A stretch of 64,000 nt of DNA from Streptomyces sp. BK340 (GCF_007827595.1 NZ_VISR01000026.1:103295-167294), one strand, 5' to 3'; shown: positions 51,409 through 59,987, counted from the first letter of the stretch. A program made the numbers and translations. Notes: a model not told the origin generated them from the letters alone.

Positions 51409-52398
51409 ATGAACCACTCGGCCCGCGCGTTCTGGCTCCGCTCGCCGGGGCACGGCGAGATCCGTGACGTCACCCTCGCGGAGCCGGCCGAGGGCGAGGT
51501 ACTGGTCCGCACGCTGTACTCCGGAGTCAGCCGCGGCACGGAGACCCTGGTCTTCCGCGGCGGGGTGCCCGAGTCCCAACACGCGGTGATGCGGGCGCCG
51601 TTCCAGGAAGGCGACTTCCCCGGACCGGTGAAGTACGGCTACCTGAACGTGGGCGTCGTCGAGGCGGGGCCGCGGGAGCTCGTCGGGCGCTCGGTGTTCT
51701 GCCTGTATCCGCACCAGAGCCGTTACGTCGTTCCGGTGAGCGCCGTCACCGTCGTACCCGAGGGAGTGCCCGCCGAGCGGGCCGTGCTCGCGGGGACCGT
51801 GGAGACCGCGGTCAACGCCGTCTGGGACGCGGGGCCCCAGATCGGCGACCGGATCGCGGTGGTCGGCGGCGGCATGGTCGGCTGCTCGGTGGCCGCGTTG
51901 CTCGCCCGCTTCCCCGGCGTACGGCTCCAGCTGGTCGACGCCGACCCGGCCCGCGCGAAGACCGCCGAGGCCCTCGGCGTGGACTTCGCCGCACCCGGCG
52001 ACGCCCTCGGCGACTGCGACCTCGTCGTCCACGCCAGCGCCACCGAACAGGGCCTCACCCGCTCCCTCGAACTCCTCGCCGCCGAGGGCACGGTCGTCGA
52101 GCTGAGCTGGTACGGCGACCGGCGCGTAGCCCTGCCGCTCGGCGAGGCCTTCCACTCGCGCCGGCTCACCGTACGCAGCAGCCAGGTCGGCACCGTCTCC
52201 CCGGCCGCCCGCGCCGGGCGCGGCTACGCCGAACGGATGGCGCTCGCCCTCGACCTGCTCGCAGACCCGGCCCTGGACGCCCTCGTCACCGGCGAAAGCG
52301 CCTTCGAGGAGCTGCCCGAAGTGATGCCGAAGCTCGCCGCCGGCGAGATCCCCGCCCTGTGCCACCGCATCAACTACACCGGCAACGGCCTGACCTGA
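51409..52398 (+). CDS. Zinc-type alcohol dehydrogenase-like oxidoreductase
   Basis: 329 aa MDR protein of the bacteriochlorophyllide/threonine-dehydrogenase-like group: LYSGVSRGTETLVFRGG, FPGPVKYGYLNVGVVEAG, Rossmann motif VVGGGMVGCSVAALLARF. The usual catalytic zinc Cys is replaced by Ser-Arg-Gly-Thr-Glu (GVSRGTE), as in this subgroup. AGGAGG is placed for ATG 51409; ATG 51403 abuts it. First gene of the plus-strand run that leads to the cyclopterin-like enzymes. Confidence 0.87.
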   Translation: MNHSARAFWLRSPGHGEIRDVTLAEPAEGEVLVRTLYSGVSRGTETLVFRGGVPESQHAVMRAPFQEGDFPGPVKYGYLNVGVVEAGPRELVGRSVFCLYPHQSRYVVPVSAVTVVPEGVPAERAVLAGTVETAVNAVWDAGPQIGDRIAVVGGGMVGCSVAALLARFPGVRLQLVDADPARAKTAEALGVDFAAPGDALGDCDLVVHASATEQGLTRSLELLAAEGTVVELSWYGDRRVALPLGEAFHSRRLTVRSSQVGTVSPAARAGRGYAERMALALDLLADPALDALVTGESAFEELPEVMPKLAAGEIPALCHRINYTGNGLT

Positions 52399-52511
52399 GA
52401 AAAGAGTGAGAGGAGGCTGAACAAGGGGAAGCGAAGAGCCGTACTACACGGCAATCCCCCGGCAGGGAACCGCAGGGGGCACCAGACGCGCCGCACCTGG
52501 AGGGTCGTCCG

Positions 52512-52910
52512 TTGTTCAGCATCACCGTCCGCGATCACATCATGATCGCCCACAGCTTCCGCGGCGAGGTGTTCGGGCCCGCGCAGAAACTGCACGGCGC
52601 CACGTTCCTCGTGGACGCCACCTTCCGCCGTGAACAGCTGGACGAGGACAACATCGTCGTGGACATCGGCCTGGCCACGCAGGAACTGGGCGCCGTCGTC
52701 GCCGAGCTGAACTATCGCAACCTCGACGACGAGCCCGAGTTCGCCGGGATCAACACGTCCACGGAGTTCCTGGCCAAGGTCATCGCCGACCGGCTCGCCG
52801 AACGCATCCACAAGGGCGCGCTGGGCGAGGGTGCCAAGGGCCTCAAGAACATCACCGTCACACTGCACGAGTCGCACATCGCCTGGGCGAGTTACGAGCG
52901 TGGCCTGTGA
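52512..52910 (+). CDS. 6-pyruvoyltetrahydropterin synthase / QueD family homologue with altered active site
   Basis: 132 aa T-fold protein. Family text: SITVRDHIMIAHSF at the start and TVTLHESHIAWASYE at the end (with the conserved Glu). In standard enzymes C-x3-H-G-H carries the catalytic Cys and two zinc ligands; here it is A24-QKL-H28-G-A30, so the Cys and the second His are Ala. His14 and His28 remain. TTG start with GGAGGG upstream. A homologue in S. coelicolor (SCO6650) has been studied as a PTPS-like protein without assigned product. The stop overlaps the glycosyltransferase start. Confidence 0.88.
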   Translation: MFSITVRDHIMIAHSFRGEVFGPAQKLHGATFLVDATFRREQLDEDNIVVDIGLATQELGAVVAELNYRNLDDEPEFAGINTSTEFLAKVIADRLAERIHKGALGEGAKGLKNITVTLHESHIAWASYERGL

Positions 52911-54088
52911 CCGAGACGACCGTGGCGAAGGCACGGCTCGCCTACGTGCCCCAGCAGCCCGCCCCTTCCGAGAACGTCGGGATCATTCCCATGTCCCTGC
53001 GCACCGTGCACTTCGTCATGCCGGGCGGTGTCGACGACCCGGCCGCCCCGAGCGGCGGCAACGCCTACGACCGACGGGTCTGCCTCGACCTGCCCGGCTT
53101 CGGCTGGCAGGCCGTGCGGCACTCCGTGCCCGGCGGCTGGCCGCGCCCCGGCCGGTCCGACCGTGAGGTGCTCGCCCGCGTCCTGCGGGAACTGCCGGAC
53201 GACACCGTCGTCCTGCTCGACGGCCTGGTCGCCTGCGGCGTCCCCGAGGTCGTCGTCCCCGAGGCCGAACGCCTGCGGATCGCCGTGCTGGTGCACCTGC
53301 CCCTCGGCGACGAGACCGGCCTGGACGCGGCCGTGGCCGCCGACCTCGACGCCCGCGAGCGGCAGGTGCTGCGGGCGGTGCCCGCGGTCATCGCCACCAG
53401 CGACTGGGCCGTCCGCCGCCTCGTCTCCCACCACGGTCTCGCCCCCGAACGGGTGCACGTCGCCGCCCCCGGCGCCGACATCGCGCCCCTCGCGCCCGGC
53501 ACCGACGGCGTCTCCCAGCTGGTGTGCGTCGCCGCCGTCACCCCGCGCAAGGGCCAGCACCGGCTGGTGGAGGCGCTGGCCACGGTGACCGACCTGCCGT
53601 GGAACTGCGTCTGCGTCGGCGGGCTGACCAACGACCCGGAGTACGTCGCCCATCTGCGCGAGCTGATCCGGCGGCACGGCCTGCAGGACCGGCTGCGGCT
53701 CGCGGGACCGCAGGCCGGCGCCGAACTCGACGCCGCCTACGCGGCGGCCGACCTGATGGTCCTCACCTCGTACGCCGAGACGTACGGCATGGCGATCACC
53801 GAGGCCCTCGCCCGCGGCATCCCGGTGCTGGCGACCGACGTGGGCGGAGTCCCCGAAGCCGTCGGCCGCGCCCCCGACGGCGGCGTCCCCGGCATCCTCG
53901 TCCCGCCGGAGGACCCGGCCGCACTCGCCGCCGAACTGCGTGGCTGGTTCGGCGAACCCGACGTACGCCGTCGTCTGAAGGCCGCCGCCCGCAGCCGCCG
54001 CGCGGCCCTGGACGGCTGGGCGACCACCGCGCGCAGCCTGGCCGGCGTCCTCGGCCGGCTGCCCGAGGCACCTAGGAGGGCGGCATGA
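52907..54088 (+). CDS. Glycosyltransferase family 4 protein
   Basis: 393 aa, GT-B fold. The C-terminal donor site has LVCVAAVTPRKGQHRLVEAL and the E-x7-E motif in YAETYGMAITEALARGIPVL (Glu pair), then ATDVGGVPEAVG. It transfers a sugar from a nucleotide or lipid donor. The GTG start overlaps the PTPS-like stop by 4 nt (GTGA), and its stop overlaps the methyltransferase start, so the three are coupled. An internal Met at residue 29 (MSLRTVHFVMPGG) could be the true start. Confidence 0.92.
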   Translation: MTETTVAKARLAYVPQQPAPSENVGIIPMSLRTVHFVMPGGVDDPAAPSGGNAYDRRVCLDLPGFGWQAVRHSVPGGWPRPGRSDREVLARVLRELPDDTVVLLDGLVACGVPEVVVPEAERLRIAVLVHLPLGDETGLDAAVAADLDARERQVLRAVPAVIATSDWAVRRLVSHHGLAPERVHVAAPGADIAPLAPGTDGVSQLVCVAAVTPRKGQHRLVEALATVTDLPWNCVCVGGLTNDPEYVAHLRELIRRHGLQDRLRLAGPQAGAELDAAYAAADLMVLTSYAETYGMAITEALARGIPVLATDVGGVPEAVGRAPDGGVPGILVPPEDPAALAAELRGWFGEPDVRRRLKAAARSRRAALDGWATTARSLAGVLGRLPEAPRRAA

Positions 54089-55089
54089 GCGACACCAGGA
54101 CCGTGACCGGAGAGATCCCGGCCCAGCCCGGGCCGAGCGACGAGCGGGCGCCGGGTCCGGCACCCCGGCCCGACGACCCGTCCGGCGTGATCGCCGGCGC
54201 CGGGCCCGTCGCCCGCCCCGGCGAGCGAGCCACCGTACGGCTGCGGGACGGCGGGCAGGAGGAGCCGGCCCGCTACGCGCCCGAGTGGCTGCAGCTGCGT
54301 GAGCCGGCCGACGCCGCCGCCCGGGCGGAGGACCTGCTGGACCCGCTGCGGATCCGGCTGGCCAACCTGCCGGATCGCACCGGCAGCATCGTCGTGCACG
54401 ACCTGGGTTGCGGCACCGGCTCGATGGGGCGCTGGCTCGCGCCCCGCCTCGACGGCGCCCAGCACTGGGTCCTGCACGACCGTGACCCGTACCTGCTGCA
54501 CTTCGCCGCCGTGGCCTCCCCGCGCTCCGCCGCCGACGGCAGCCGGGTCTCGGTCGAGACGCGGCGCGGCGACGTCGCCCGGCTCACCCCGGACGCGCTG
54601 GCCGGGGCCTCCTTGGTGACGGCCTCGGCCCTGCTGGACGTCCTCACCCGCGAGGAGATCGACGCCCTCGCCGCCGCCTGCGTCGGAGCGGGCTGCCTGG
54701 CCCTGCTCACGCTGTCCGTCGCCGGACGCGTCGAACTCACCCCGTCCGACCCGCTGGACGCCGAGATCGCCGAGGCGTTCAACGCCCACCAGCGCCGTAC
54801 CGGCCTGCTCGGGCCGGACGCGATCACGGTGGCCTGCGAGGCGTTCTCCGAGCGCGGGGCGACGGTGCGGGTGCATCCGAGCCCGTGGCGGCTCGGCCCC
54901 GAGGAGTCCGCACTGACCGCCCAGTGGCTGCGGGGCTGGGTGGGCGCGGCCGTCGAGCAGCGACCCGAACTGCGCGAGCCCGCCGAGCGCTATCTGCGCG
55001 AACGCCTGGCCGCCTGCGAGGCCGGTGAGTTGCGGGTGGTGCTCCACCACAGCGACCTGCTGGCGCTGCCGGCTGGAGGGGCCTCATGA
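54085..55089 (+). CDS. Class I SAM-dependent methyltransferase
   Basis: 334 aa. The first 65 residues are Pro/Gly/Glu-rich. SAM motif I is VVHDLGCGTGSMGRWLA, acidic loop WVLHDRDPYLL, and motif IV region LVTASALLDVLT. The ATG overlaps the glycosyltransferase stop (ATGA) and its own stop overlaps the flippase-like start. Acceptor unknown; the context suggests the same product as the glycosyltransferase. Confidence 0.9.
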   Translation: MSDTRTVTGEIPAQPGPSDERAPGPAPRPDDPSGVIAGAGPVARPGERATVRLRDGGQEEPARYAPEWLQLREPADAAARAEDLLDPLRIRLANLPDRTGSIVVHDLGCGTGSMGRWLAPRLDGAQHWVLHDRDPYLLHFAAVASPRSAADGSRVSVETRRGDVARLTPDALAGASLVTASALLDVLTREEIDALAAACVGAGCLALLTLSVAGRVELTPSDPLDAEIAEAFNAHQRRTGLLGPDAITVACEAFSERGATVRVHPSPWRLGPEESALTAQWLRGWVGAAVEQRPELREPAERYLRERLAACEAGELRVVLHHSDLLALPAGGAS

Positions 55090-56507
55090 GCGGGCGGGCG
55101 GGCGCGGTGTCGGCCCCGGAGGCCGTGACGGCCTTGCTGGAGCCGCCTGTCGAGGAGGCCGGACACGTCGTCTCCGAGGCCGGGGGGCGCGCTGTCCCGG
55201 AGCCCGCGGGACAGGTCGTCTCCGAGCCCGCCGGGCAGGCCGTCTCCGAGCCGGTGGGACACGTCGTCTCCGAGCCTGTGGGGCAGGCCGTCTTCGTGCC
55301 CGAGCGGCGCACTGCCCCGGAGTCCGAGCGGCGCGCAGCCCCCGTCGCCGAACAGCGCGCTGCCTCCCTGCCCGAGGGAGACAGCGCCCCCGAGGCAGCG
55401 GAGCGCCCCGCGACCGGGCCCGAGGAGCGCACCGCCCGCCGCTTCGACTCCCGTGCTCTGCGCACCCACTTCGGCACCGTCGCCGGGGTGGTCATCCTCG
55501 GCGCCCTCCTGTGGCGGCTGGGTACCGGTGTGCTGCTGGACGGGCTGCGGCGGATCGACACGGTGACCCTGCTGGTCGCGCTGGGCATCGGCGTGGTCAC
55601 CACCGTGTTCAGCGCGTGGCGCTGGCAGTTGGTGGCCAAGGGACTGCGCATCCGGCTGCCCTTCGGCCCCGCGGTGGCCGACTACTACCGGGCGCTGTTC
55701 CTGAACGCGGCCCTGCCCGGCGGGGTCCTCGGCGATGTGCACCGGGCGGTCCGGCACGGGCAGAGCGCCGGTGACCTGCGGCGCGGGGTGAAGGCGGTCG
55801 TCCTGGAGCGGGTCGCCGGGCAGGTCGCGCTGACCGTGTTCGGCGCGGCGGTGCTGCTGACCCTGCCGTCACCCGTCCGCGACGACGTCCGCACCTTCGC
55901 CGCACCGACGGCCCTCGCCGCGGCGGGCACGCTCGCCGTGCTCCTCGCCGTACGGATGAACCGCGCGGCCTCCCGCCGCGGCGGCGCCCTGCGCAGGGGC
56001 CTCGGCGAGCTGCGGGAGGGGCTGCTGTCCCGTCAGGCCGGACCCGGTGTCGCCCTGTCCTCGGCGATCATCCTGGCCGGGCACGTCGCGATGTTCGTCG
56101 TCTCGGCCCGGGTCGCCGGCTCCGCCGCCTCCGTGGCGGTGCTGCTCCCGCTCGCGGTCCTCGCCCTGGTCGCCATGGGCCTGCCGCTGAACGTCGGCGG
56201 TTTCGGCCCCCGCGAGGGCGTCACCGCCTGGGCGTTCGGCGCCGCCGGGCTCGGCGCGAGCAGCGGGGTGGCCGTAGCCGTCGTGTACGGCGTGCTCAGC
56301 TTCGTGGCGAGCCTGCCCGGCGCCGTCGTCCTCGTCGCCCGCTGGTACAGCGGGCTGCGCGGCTACCCCCGTACGTCCTCGGAGCCGTCGGCGGACGTGA
56401 GCAGCGCGAAAATCGCGCCGAACGATTCCGTGAGGCTCGCCAGCAGTTCCTTCCCCTTTTCCGCCGAACCCAGGGAGGGACGGCCGATGACGCCCGACTC
56501 GGTGTAG
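55086..56507 (+). CDS. Flippase-like membrane protein (lysylphosphatidylglycerol synthase TM/UPF0104 family)
   Basis: 473 aa. Residues 1 to about 120 are soluble and repetitive (8-residue units, see repeat). From about 125 there are eight or so hydrophobic segments with the family phrases FSAWRWQLVAKGL, YYRALFLNAALPGGVLGDVH and LPLNVGGFGPREGVTAWAFG. Related proteins move lipids or lipid-linked molecules across the membrane. Coupled to the methyltransferase gene by a 4-nt overlap. The last 48 codons are antisense to the end of the creatininase-family gene (145-nt convergent overlap). Confidence 0.88.
   Translation: MSGRAGAVSAPEAVTALLEPPVEEAGHVVSEAGGRAVPEPAGQVVSEPAGQAVSEPVGHVVSEPVGQAVFVPERRTAPESERRAAPVAEQRAASLPEGDSAPEAAERPATGPEERTARRFDSRALRTHFGTVAGVVILGALLWRLGTGVLLDGLRRIDTVTLLVALGIGVVTTVFSAWRWQLVAKGLRIRLPFGPAVADYYRALFLNAALPGGVLGDVHRAVRHGQSAGDLRRGVKAVVLERVAGQVALTVFGAAVLLTLPSPVRDDVRTFAAPTALAAAGTLAVLLAVRMNRAASRRGGALRRGLGELREGLLSRQAGPGVALSSAIILAGHVAMFVVSARVAGSAASVAVLLPLAVLALVAMGLPLNVGGFGPREGVTAWAFGAAGLGASSGVAVAVVYGVLSFVASLPGAVVLVARWYSGLRGYPRTSSEPSADVSSAKIAPNDSVRLASSSFPFSAEPREGRPMTPDSV
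55155..55322 (+). repeat. Seven degenerate 24-nt units coding an 8-residue repeat
   Basis: Units EAGHVVSE, AGGRAVPE, PAGQVVSE, PAGQAVSE, PVGHVVSE, PVGQAVFV, PERRTAPE at residues 24-79 of the flippase-like protein, consensus P-(A/V)-G-Q-x-V-S-E. The N-terminal cytoplasmic tail is therefore a low-complexity acidic spacer that can vary in copy number. Confidence 0.8.
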
Positions 56508-57139
56508 GCGGACATTCCCACGGTGAGCAGATGACGGCGGTCGTCCGCGGTGAAATCGGCGGACTCGTATCCAGGACGGACGAATTCGGGATGAGCGTGC
56601 AGCAGAATGGAGGTCTCGATTTCCCCTGCGTGCATGTCGGTGAGCAGCGAGGTGCGCACTCCCGCCGCCTCCCGCGCCGCCTCCCAGTCCTCGGCAGCCG
56701 GGAACAGTCCCATCGTCTCGCCGCGCGCGGAGGCTTCCTGTACGACGTTGCCCAGCACATAGTTGCCGCCATGCCCGTTGACCACGACGAGCGCGTCGAC
56801 ACCGGAGCGGCGCAGCGACGCCGCGATGTCCCGGACCACCGCATGGAGGGTCACGGCGGAGATGCTGACGGTCCCCGGCCAGGCCGCGTGCTCGTGCGAG
56901 CAGGAGACCGTCACCGGAGGGAGGAGGTGTACCGGGTACGCGGCGGCGATCTCCCGCGCCACGGTACAGGCGATCAGCGTGTCGGTCGCCAGCGGAAGGA
57001 AGGGGCCATGCTGTTCGAAGCTGCCGACGGGAAGGACCGCGACCTGAGTTGAAACGCTCGCCCCCCGCATCCGTACGTCTTCCGTGGTGTCTGCCGGCAC
57101 CACCCCGTATGCCGCCGAACGCGCGCCCGAACCACTCAT
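56363..57139 (-). CDS. Creatininase-family amidohydrolase (candidate FAPy deformylase)
   Basis: 258 aa. The metal-binding residues of the creatininase fold are all visible: Glu42, His44 and Asp53 in GSFEQHGPFLPLATDT, then VVVNGHGGNYVLGNV and DMHAGEIETS (His, Glu). Members include creatininase, MftE and ArfB, the archaeal enzyme that deformylates the formamido-pyrimidine made from GTP. It is divergent from the GTP cyclohydrolase II gene, only 38 nt apart, which supports an ArfB-like role. ATG with GGAAAAG upstream. The 3' end overlaps the convergent flippase-like gene. Confidence 0.9.
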   Translation of the reverse strand: MSGSGARSAAYGVVPADTTEDVRMRGASVSTQVAVLPVGSFEQHGPFLPLATDTLIACTVAREIAAAYPVHLLPPVTVSCSHEHAAWPGTVSISAVTLHAVVRDIAASLRRSGVDALVVVNGHGGNYVLGNVVQEASARGETMGLFPAAEDWEAAREAAGVRTSLLTDMHAGEIETSILLHAHPEFVRPGYESADFTADDRRHLLTVGMSAYTESGVIGRPSLGSAEKGKELLASLTESFGAIFALLTSADGSEDVRG

Positions 57140-57177
57140 CTTTTCCCGGCCTTTCGTCTCTGCTTAGGAATCAGATC

Positions 57178-57837
57178 ATGACAGAAAACATCGGCATCCT
57201 CGGCAAGAAGTCCCCGCGGCGTTCGGGCGCGGAACGCGTTGTGAATACCCCGCTGCCCACCGTGTACGGGAAATTCCAGGCGATCGGCTACCTGGACCAC
57301 GACCGCGGTGACGAGCAAGTCGCCCTGGTGTACGGGGAGATCGGCGCCGACAACGTTCTCGTCCGGCTGCACTCGGAGTGCCTGACCGGCGACGCGTTCG
57401 GCTCCCAGCACTGCGAGTGCGGCGACCAGCTGGCCGCGGCGCTGCGTGCGGTGGTCGCCGAAGGCAGCGGCGTCGTCGTGTACTTGAGGGGCCACGAGGG
57501 CCGTGGCATCGGTCTGCTGGCGAAGCTGCGCGCGATGGCCCTGCAGGCGGAGGGCCTGGACACGGTCGAGGCGAACCTGGCCCTCGGGCTGCCGGTCGAC
57601 GCCCGTGACTACGGTGTCGCCGCGCAGATCCTGCAGGACCTCGGGGTGGGCTCGGTGCGGCTGATGTCCAACAACCCGCGCAAGCGGGAGGCGCTGGTGC
57701 GGCACGGCATCCAGGTCGCCGAGCAGGTCCCGCTGCTGATCGAACCGTGCGAGAGCAACATCACGTACCTGCGGACGAAGCGGGAGCGACTGGACCACCA
57801 CCTGCCCCATCTGGACGCGGTCGCCCACGGCTCCTGA
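57178..57837 (+). CDS. ribA: GTP cyclohydrolase II paralogue with Met120 at the key Tyr position
   Basis: 219 aa. Zinc ligands Cys68, Cys79 and Cys81 (ECLTGDAFGSQHCECG), YLRGHEGRGIGLL, VEANLALGLPVDARDYGVAA, RLMSNNPRKREAL. E. coli RibA Tyr105 lies in KIRAYALQ; the same place here is KLRAMALQ, Met120. In S. coelicolor the paralogue with Met at this place (SCO6655) was shown to release the formylated product FAPy and not go on to the deformylated pyrimidine. So this enzyme most likely makes FAPy, not the riboflavin precursor. No DHBP synthase domain. AGGAAT precedes the ATG. It is divergent from the creatininase-family gene and followed 33 nt later by 57871-58845. Confidence 0.92.
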   Translation: MTENIGILGKKSPRRSGAERVVNTPLPTVYGKFQAIGYLDHDRGDEQVALVYGEIGADNVLVRLHSECLTGDAFGSQHCECGDQLAAALRAVVAEGSGVVVYLRGHEGRGIGLLAKLRAMALQAEGLDTVEANLALGLPVDARDYGVAAQILQDLGVGSVRLMSNNPRKREALVRHGIQVAEQVPLLIEPCESNITYLRTKRERLDHHLPHLDAVAHGS

Positions 57838-57870
57838 TTCGGCGGGCGGCCGTACGGACAGGATCAGGGG

Positions 57871-58845
57871 GTGACCGACGACGACGTCCTCTTCCTCTCC
57901 GCGGCCGAGGTGACCCGGCTGCTCGGCGCGGACGCGGCGATCGCCTCGCAACGGGCGGCCTTCACCGCGCTCGGCACGGGCGAGGCCGACACGCCCGGCA
58001 AGATCATGCAGCCGAGCCGCTTCGACGACAGCGTGGTCTTCGCCTACGTCTCCCGGCTGTCCAAGGACACGGGGGCGGTGGCGAAGTTCGGCAGCGTCAA
58101 CCCGGGCAACGCCGCCGCCGGGCTGCCCACCGTGCACGCGGTCGTCACCGCGCTCGACCCCGGCACCGGGCGGCTCGCGGCCGTCCTGGACGGTACGGCG
58201 GTGACCACGCTGCGTACGGCCGCGGGCAGCGCCGTGGCCGTGGACGCCCTCGCCGTGCCCGGCCGCACGGAGCTGGCGCTGCTCGGCTCCGGCACCCAGG
58301 CCCACGCCCACGCCCGCATGATCGCCCGGGTGCGCGAGGTGACGGCGGTACGGCTGTGGAGCCCGACCCCGGGCCGCCGCACCGCGGCCGCGGACACCCT
58401 CGCCGCCGGACTCGGCGTTCCCGTCCGGGCGGTGGACAGCGCCGAGGAGGCCGTGACCGGCGCCGGGGTGGTCGCCGCCTGCACGCTCAGCAGGACGCCC
58501 GTGGTGCGCGGCGCATGGCTGGCCCCGGGCTGCACGGTGGTCAGCGTCGGCTCCTTCGAGCCCACCCGCCACGAGGTCGACACCGACGTCGTACGACGTG
58601 CCGCGGCCGTCGTCGTGGACGACGCCGGTACCGCGGCCGGGCACGCCGGGCCGATCGTGGACGCCCTGCGCGACGGACTGCTCAGCCCCGACGCCCTGAT
58701 CCCGCTGGGCGAGGTGCTCACCGGCCGCCGCGGCGCCCGTACCGCACCGCAGGACATCGTCTACTACAACAGCACCGGACTCGGCATCCAGGACGCCGCG
58801 GCGGCCTGGGCCGTGATCCGCGCCGCGAAGGAGACAGCCGAGTGA
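57871..58845 (+). CDS. Ornithine cyclodeaminase / mu-crystallin family protein
   Basis: 324 aa. VAKFGSVNPGN (substrate Lys), TTLRTAAGSAVA (conserved Arg), NAD-binding LLGSGTQAHAHARMI, and the end YYNSTGLGIQDAAAA. The family includes ornithine/lysine cyclodeaminases, ketimine reductases (mu-crystallin) and alanine dehydrogenases. With three downstream lysine-pathway-like genes, a ketimine (piperideine-2-carboxylate) reductase or lysine cyclodeaminase role is the best guess. GTG start with AGGGG. Its stop overlaps the next start (GTGA). Confidence 0.9.
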   Translation: MTDDDVLFLSAAEVTRLLGADAAIASQRAAFTALGTGEADTPGKIMQPSRFDDSVVFAYVSRLSKDTGAVAKFGSVNPGNAAAGLPTVHAVVTALDPGTGRLAAVLDGTAVTTLRTAAGSAVAVDALAVPGRTELALLGSGTQAHAHARMIARVREVTAVRLWSPTPGRRTAAADTLAAGLGVPVRAVDSAEEAVTGAGVVAACTLSRTPVVRGAWLAPGCTVVSVGSFEPTRHEVDTDVVRRAAAVVVDDAGTAAGHAGPIVDALRDGLLSPDALIPLGEVLTGRRGARTAPQDIVYYNSTGLGIQDAAAAWAVIRAAKETAE

Positions 58846-59987
58846 CCCTTCAGGCCCGGGTGGTCATCGTCGGCGGCGGGGTGATGGGCACGAGCATCGC
58901 CTACCACCTGGCGCGCGCCGGAGTGCGTGACGTCGTCCTGGTCGAACGCGACGAACTGGCCGCCGGCTCCACCTCCAAGGCCGCGGGCGGCGTACGGGCG
59001 CAGTTCTCCGACGAGCTGAACATCCAGCTCGGCGCACGAAGCCTGGAGGCCTTCGGCCGGTTCGGGCGGGAGCTGGGGCAGGACATCGGACTGCACCGGG
59101 TCGGCTATCTGTTCCTGCTGTCCACGCCCGAGGAGGTCGCCTCCTTCGAGGCGGGGGTGCGGCTGCAGAACTCCCTCGGCGTGCCCAGCCGGATGCTCAC
59201 CCCGCAGGAGGCCCGCCGGCTCTCCCCGCTGATCACCACCGACGGGCTGCTGGCCGCCGCCTACTCCCCGGACGACGGCCACTGCACACCCGAGACCGTC
59301 GTCCACGGCTACGCGGCCGCCGCCCGCGCCCACGGCGCCCGCATCCTGCGCCACACCGAACTGACCGGCATCGAACTGCACGGCGACACCGTCACCGCCG
59401 TCAGCACCACCCTCGGCCGCATCGCCACCGACACGGTGATCTGCGCGGCCGGCGCCTGGTCAAGGGCGGTGGGCGCGATGGTGGGCGTGGACCTGCCGGT
59501 GCAGCCGCTGCGCCGCCAGATCGCGGTCACCGAACCCGTACCCGGCCTGCCGCCGACGCTCCCCATGACCATCGACTTCACCACCAGCCTCTACTTCCAC
59601 GCCGAGGGCCCCGGCCTGCTGCTCGGCATGTCCGATCCTGACGAGAAGCCCGGTTTCGCCACCGACACCCACGACCGCTGGATCCCCCGGCTGTACGAGG
59701 CGATGCAGCGCCGCGCCCCCGCCCTGCTCGACCTGCGCCGCACCGGCACCTGGGCGGGTCTGTACGAGAACACCCCCGACCACAACGCCCTGATCGGCGA
59801 GGCGCCTTCGGTGTCCCGCTTCCTGTACGCGACCGGCTTCTCCGGCCACGGCTTTCTGCAGGGACCCGCCGTGGGCGAGATCGTCCGCGATCTGTACCTG
59901 GGCCGCGTACCCTTCCTCGACGTCCGCCCCCTGAGCGCCGGCCGGTTCGCGGCCGACGCCCCGCGCCCGGAGGCCAACCTGGTATGA
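58842..59987 (+). CDS. FAD-dependent amine oxidase (DAO / sarcosine-pipecolate oxidase-like)
   Basis: 381 aa. FAD-binding GxGxxG as VVIVGGGVMGTSIAYHLA, ELAAGSTSKAAGGVRAQFSD, AAGAWSRAVGAMVG, and C-terminal YATGFSGHGFLQGPAVGE. This is the D-amino-acid oxidase fold of the sarcosine oxidase beta/pipecolate oxidase group. It starts by GTGA overlap with the mu-crystallin-like gene and overlaps the next gene by 4 nt (ATGA). In context it could oxidise pipecolate to piperideine-6-carboxylate. Confidence 0.9.
   Translation: MTLQARVVIVGGGVMGTSIAYHLARAGVRDVVLVERDELAAGSTSKAAGGVRAQFSDELNIQLGARSLEAFGRFGRELGQDIGLHRVGYLFLLSTPEEVASFEAGVRLQNSLGVPSRMLTPQEARRLSPLITTDGLLAAAYSPDDGHCTPETVVHGYAAAARAHGARILRHTELTGIELHGDTVTAVSTTLGRIATDTVICAAGAWSRAVGAMVGVDLPVQPLRRQIAVTEPVPGLPPTLPMTIDFTTSLYFHAEGPGLLLGMSDPDEKPGFATDTHDRWIPRLYEAMQRRAPALLDLRRTGTWAGLYENTPDHNALIGEAPSVSRFLYATGFSGHGFLQGPAVGEIVRDLYLGRVPFLDVRPLSAGRFAADAPRPEANLV

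Noticed and set aside
52456..52479. CCCCC/GGGGG pairing upstream of the PTPS-like gene as a pterin or preQ1 riboswitch
   Set aside because: Only one short stem is visible and no conserved riboswitch core could be matched.
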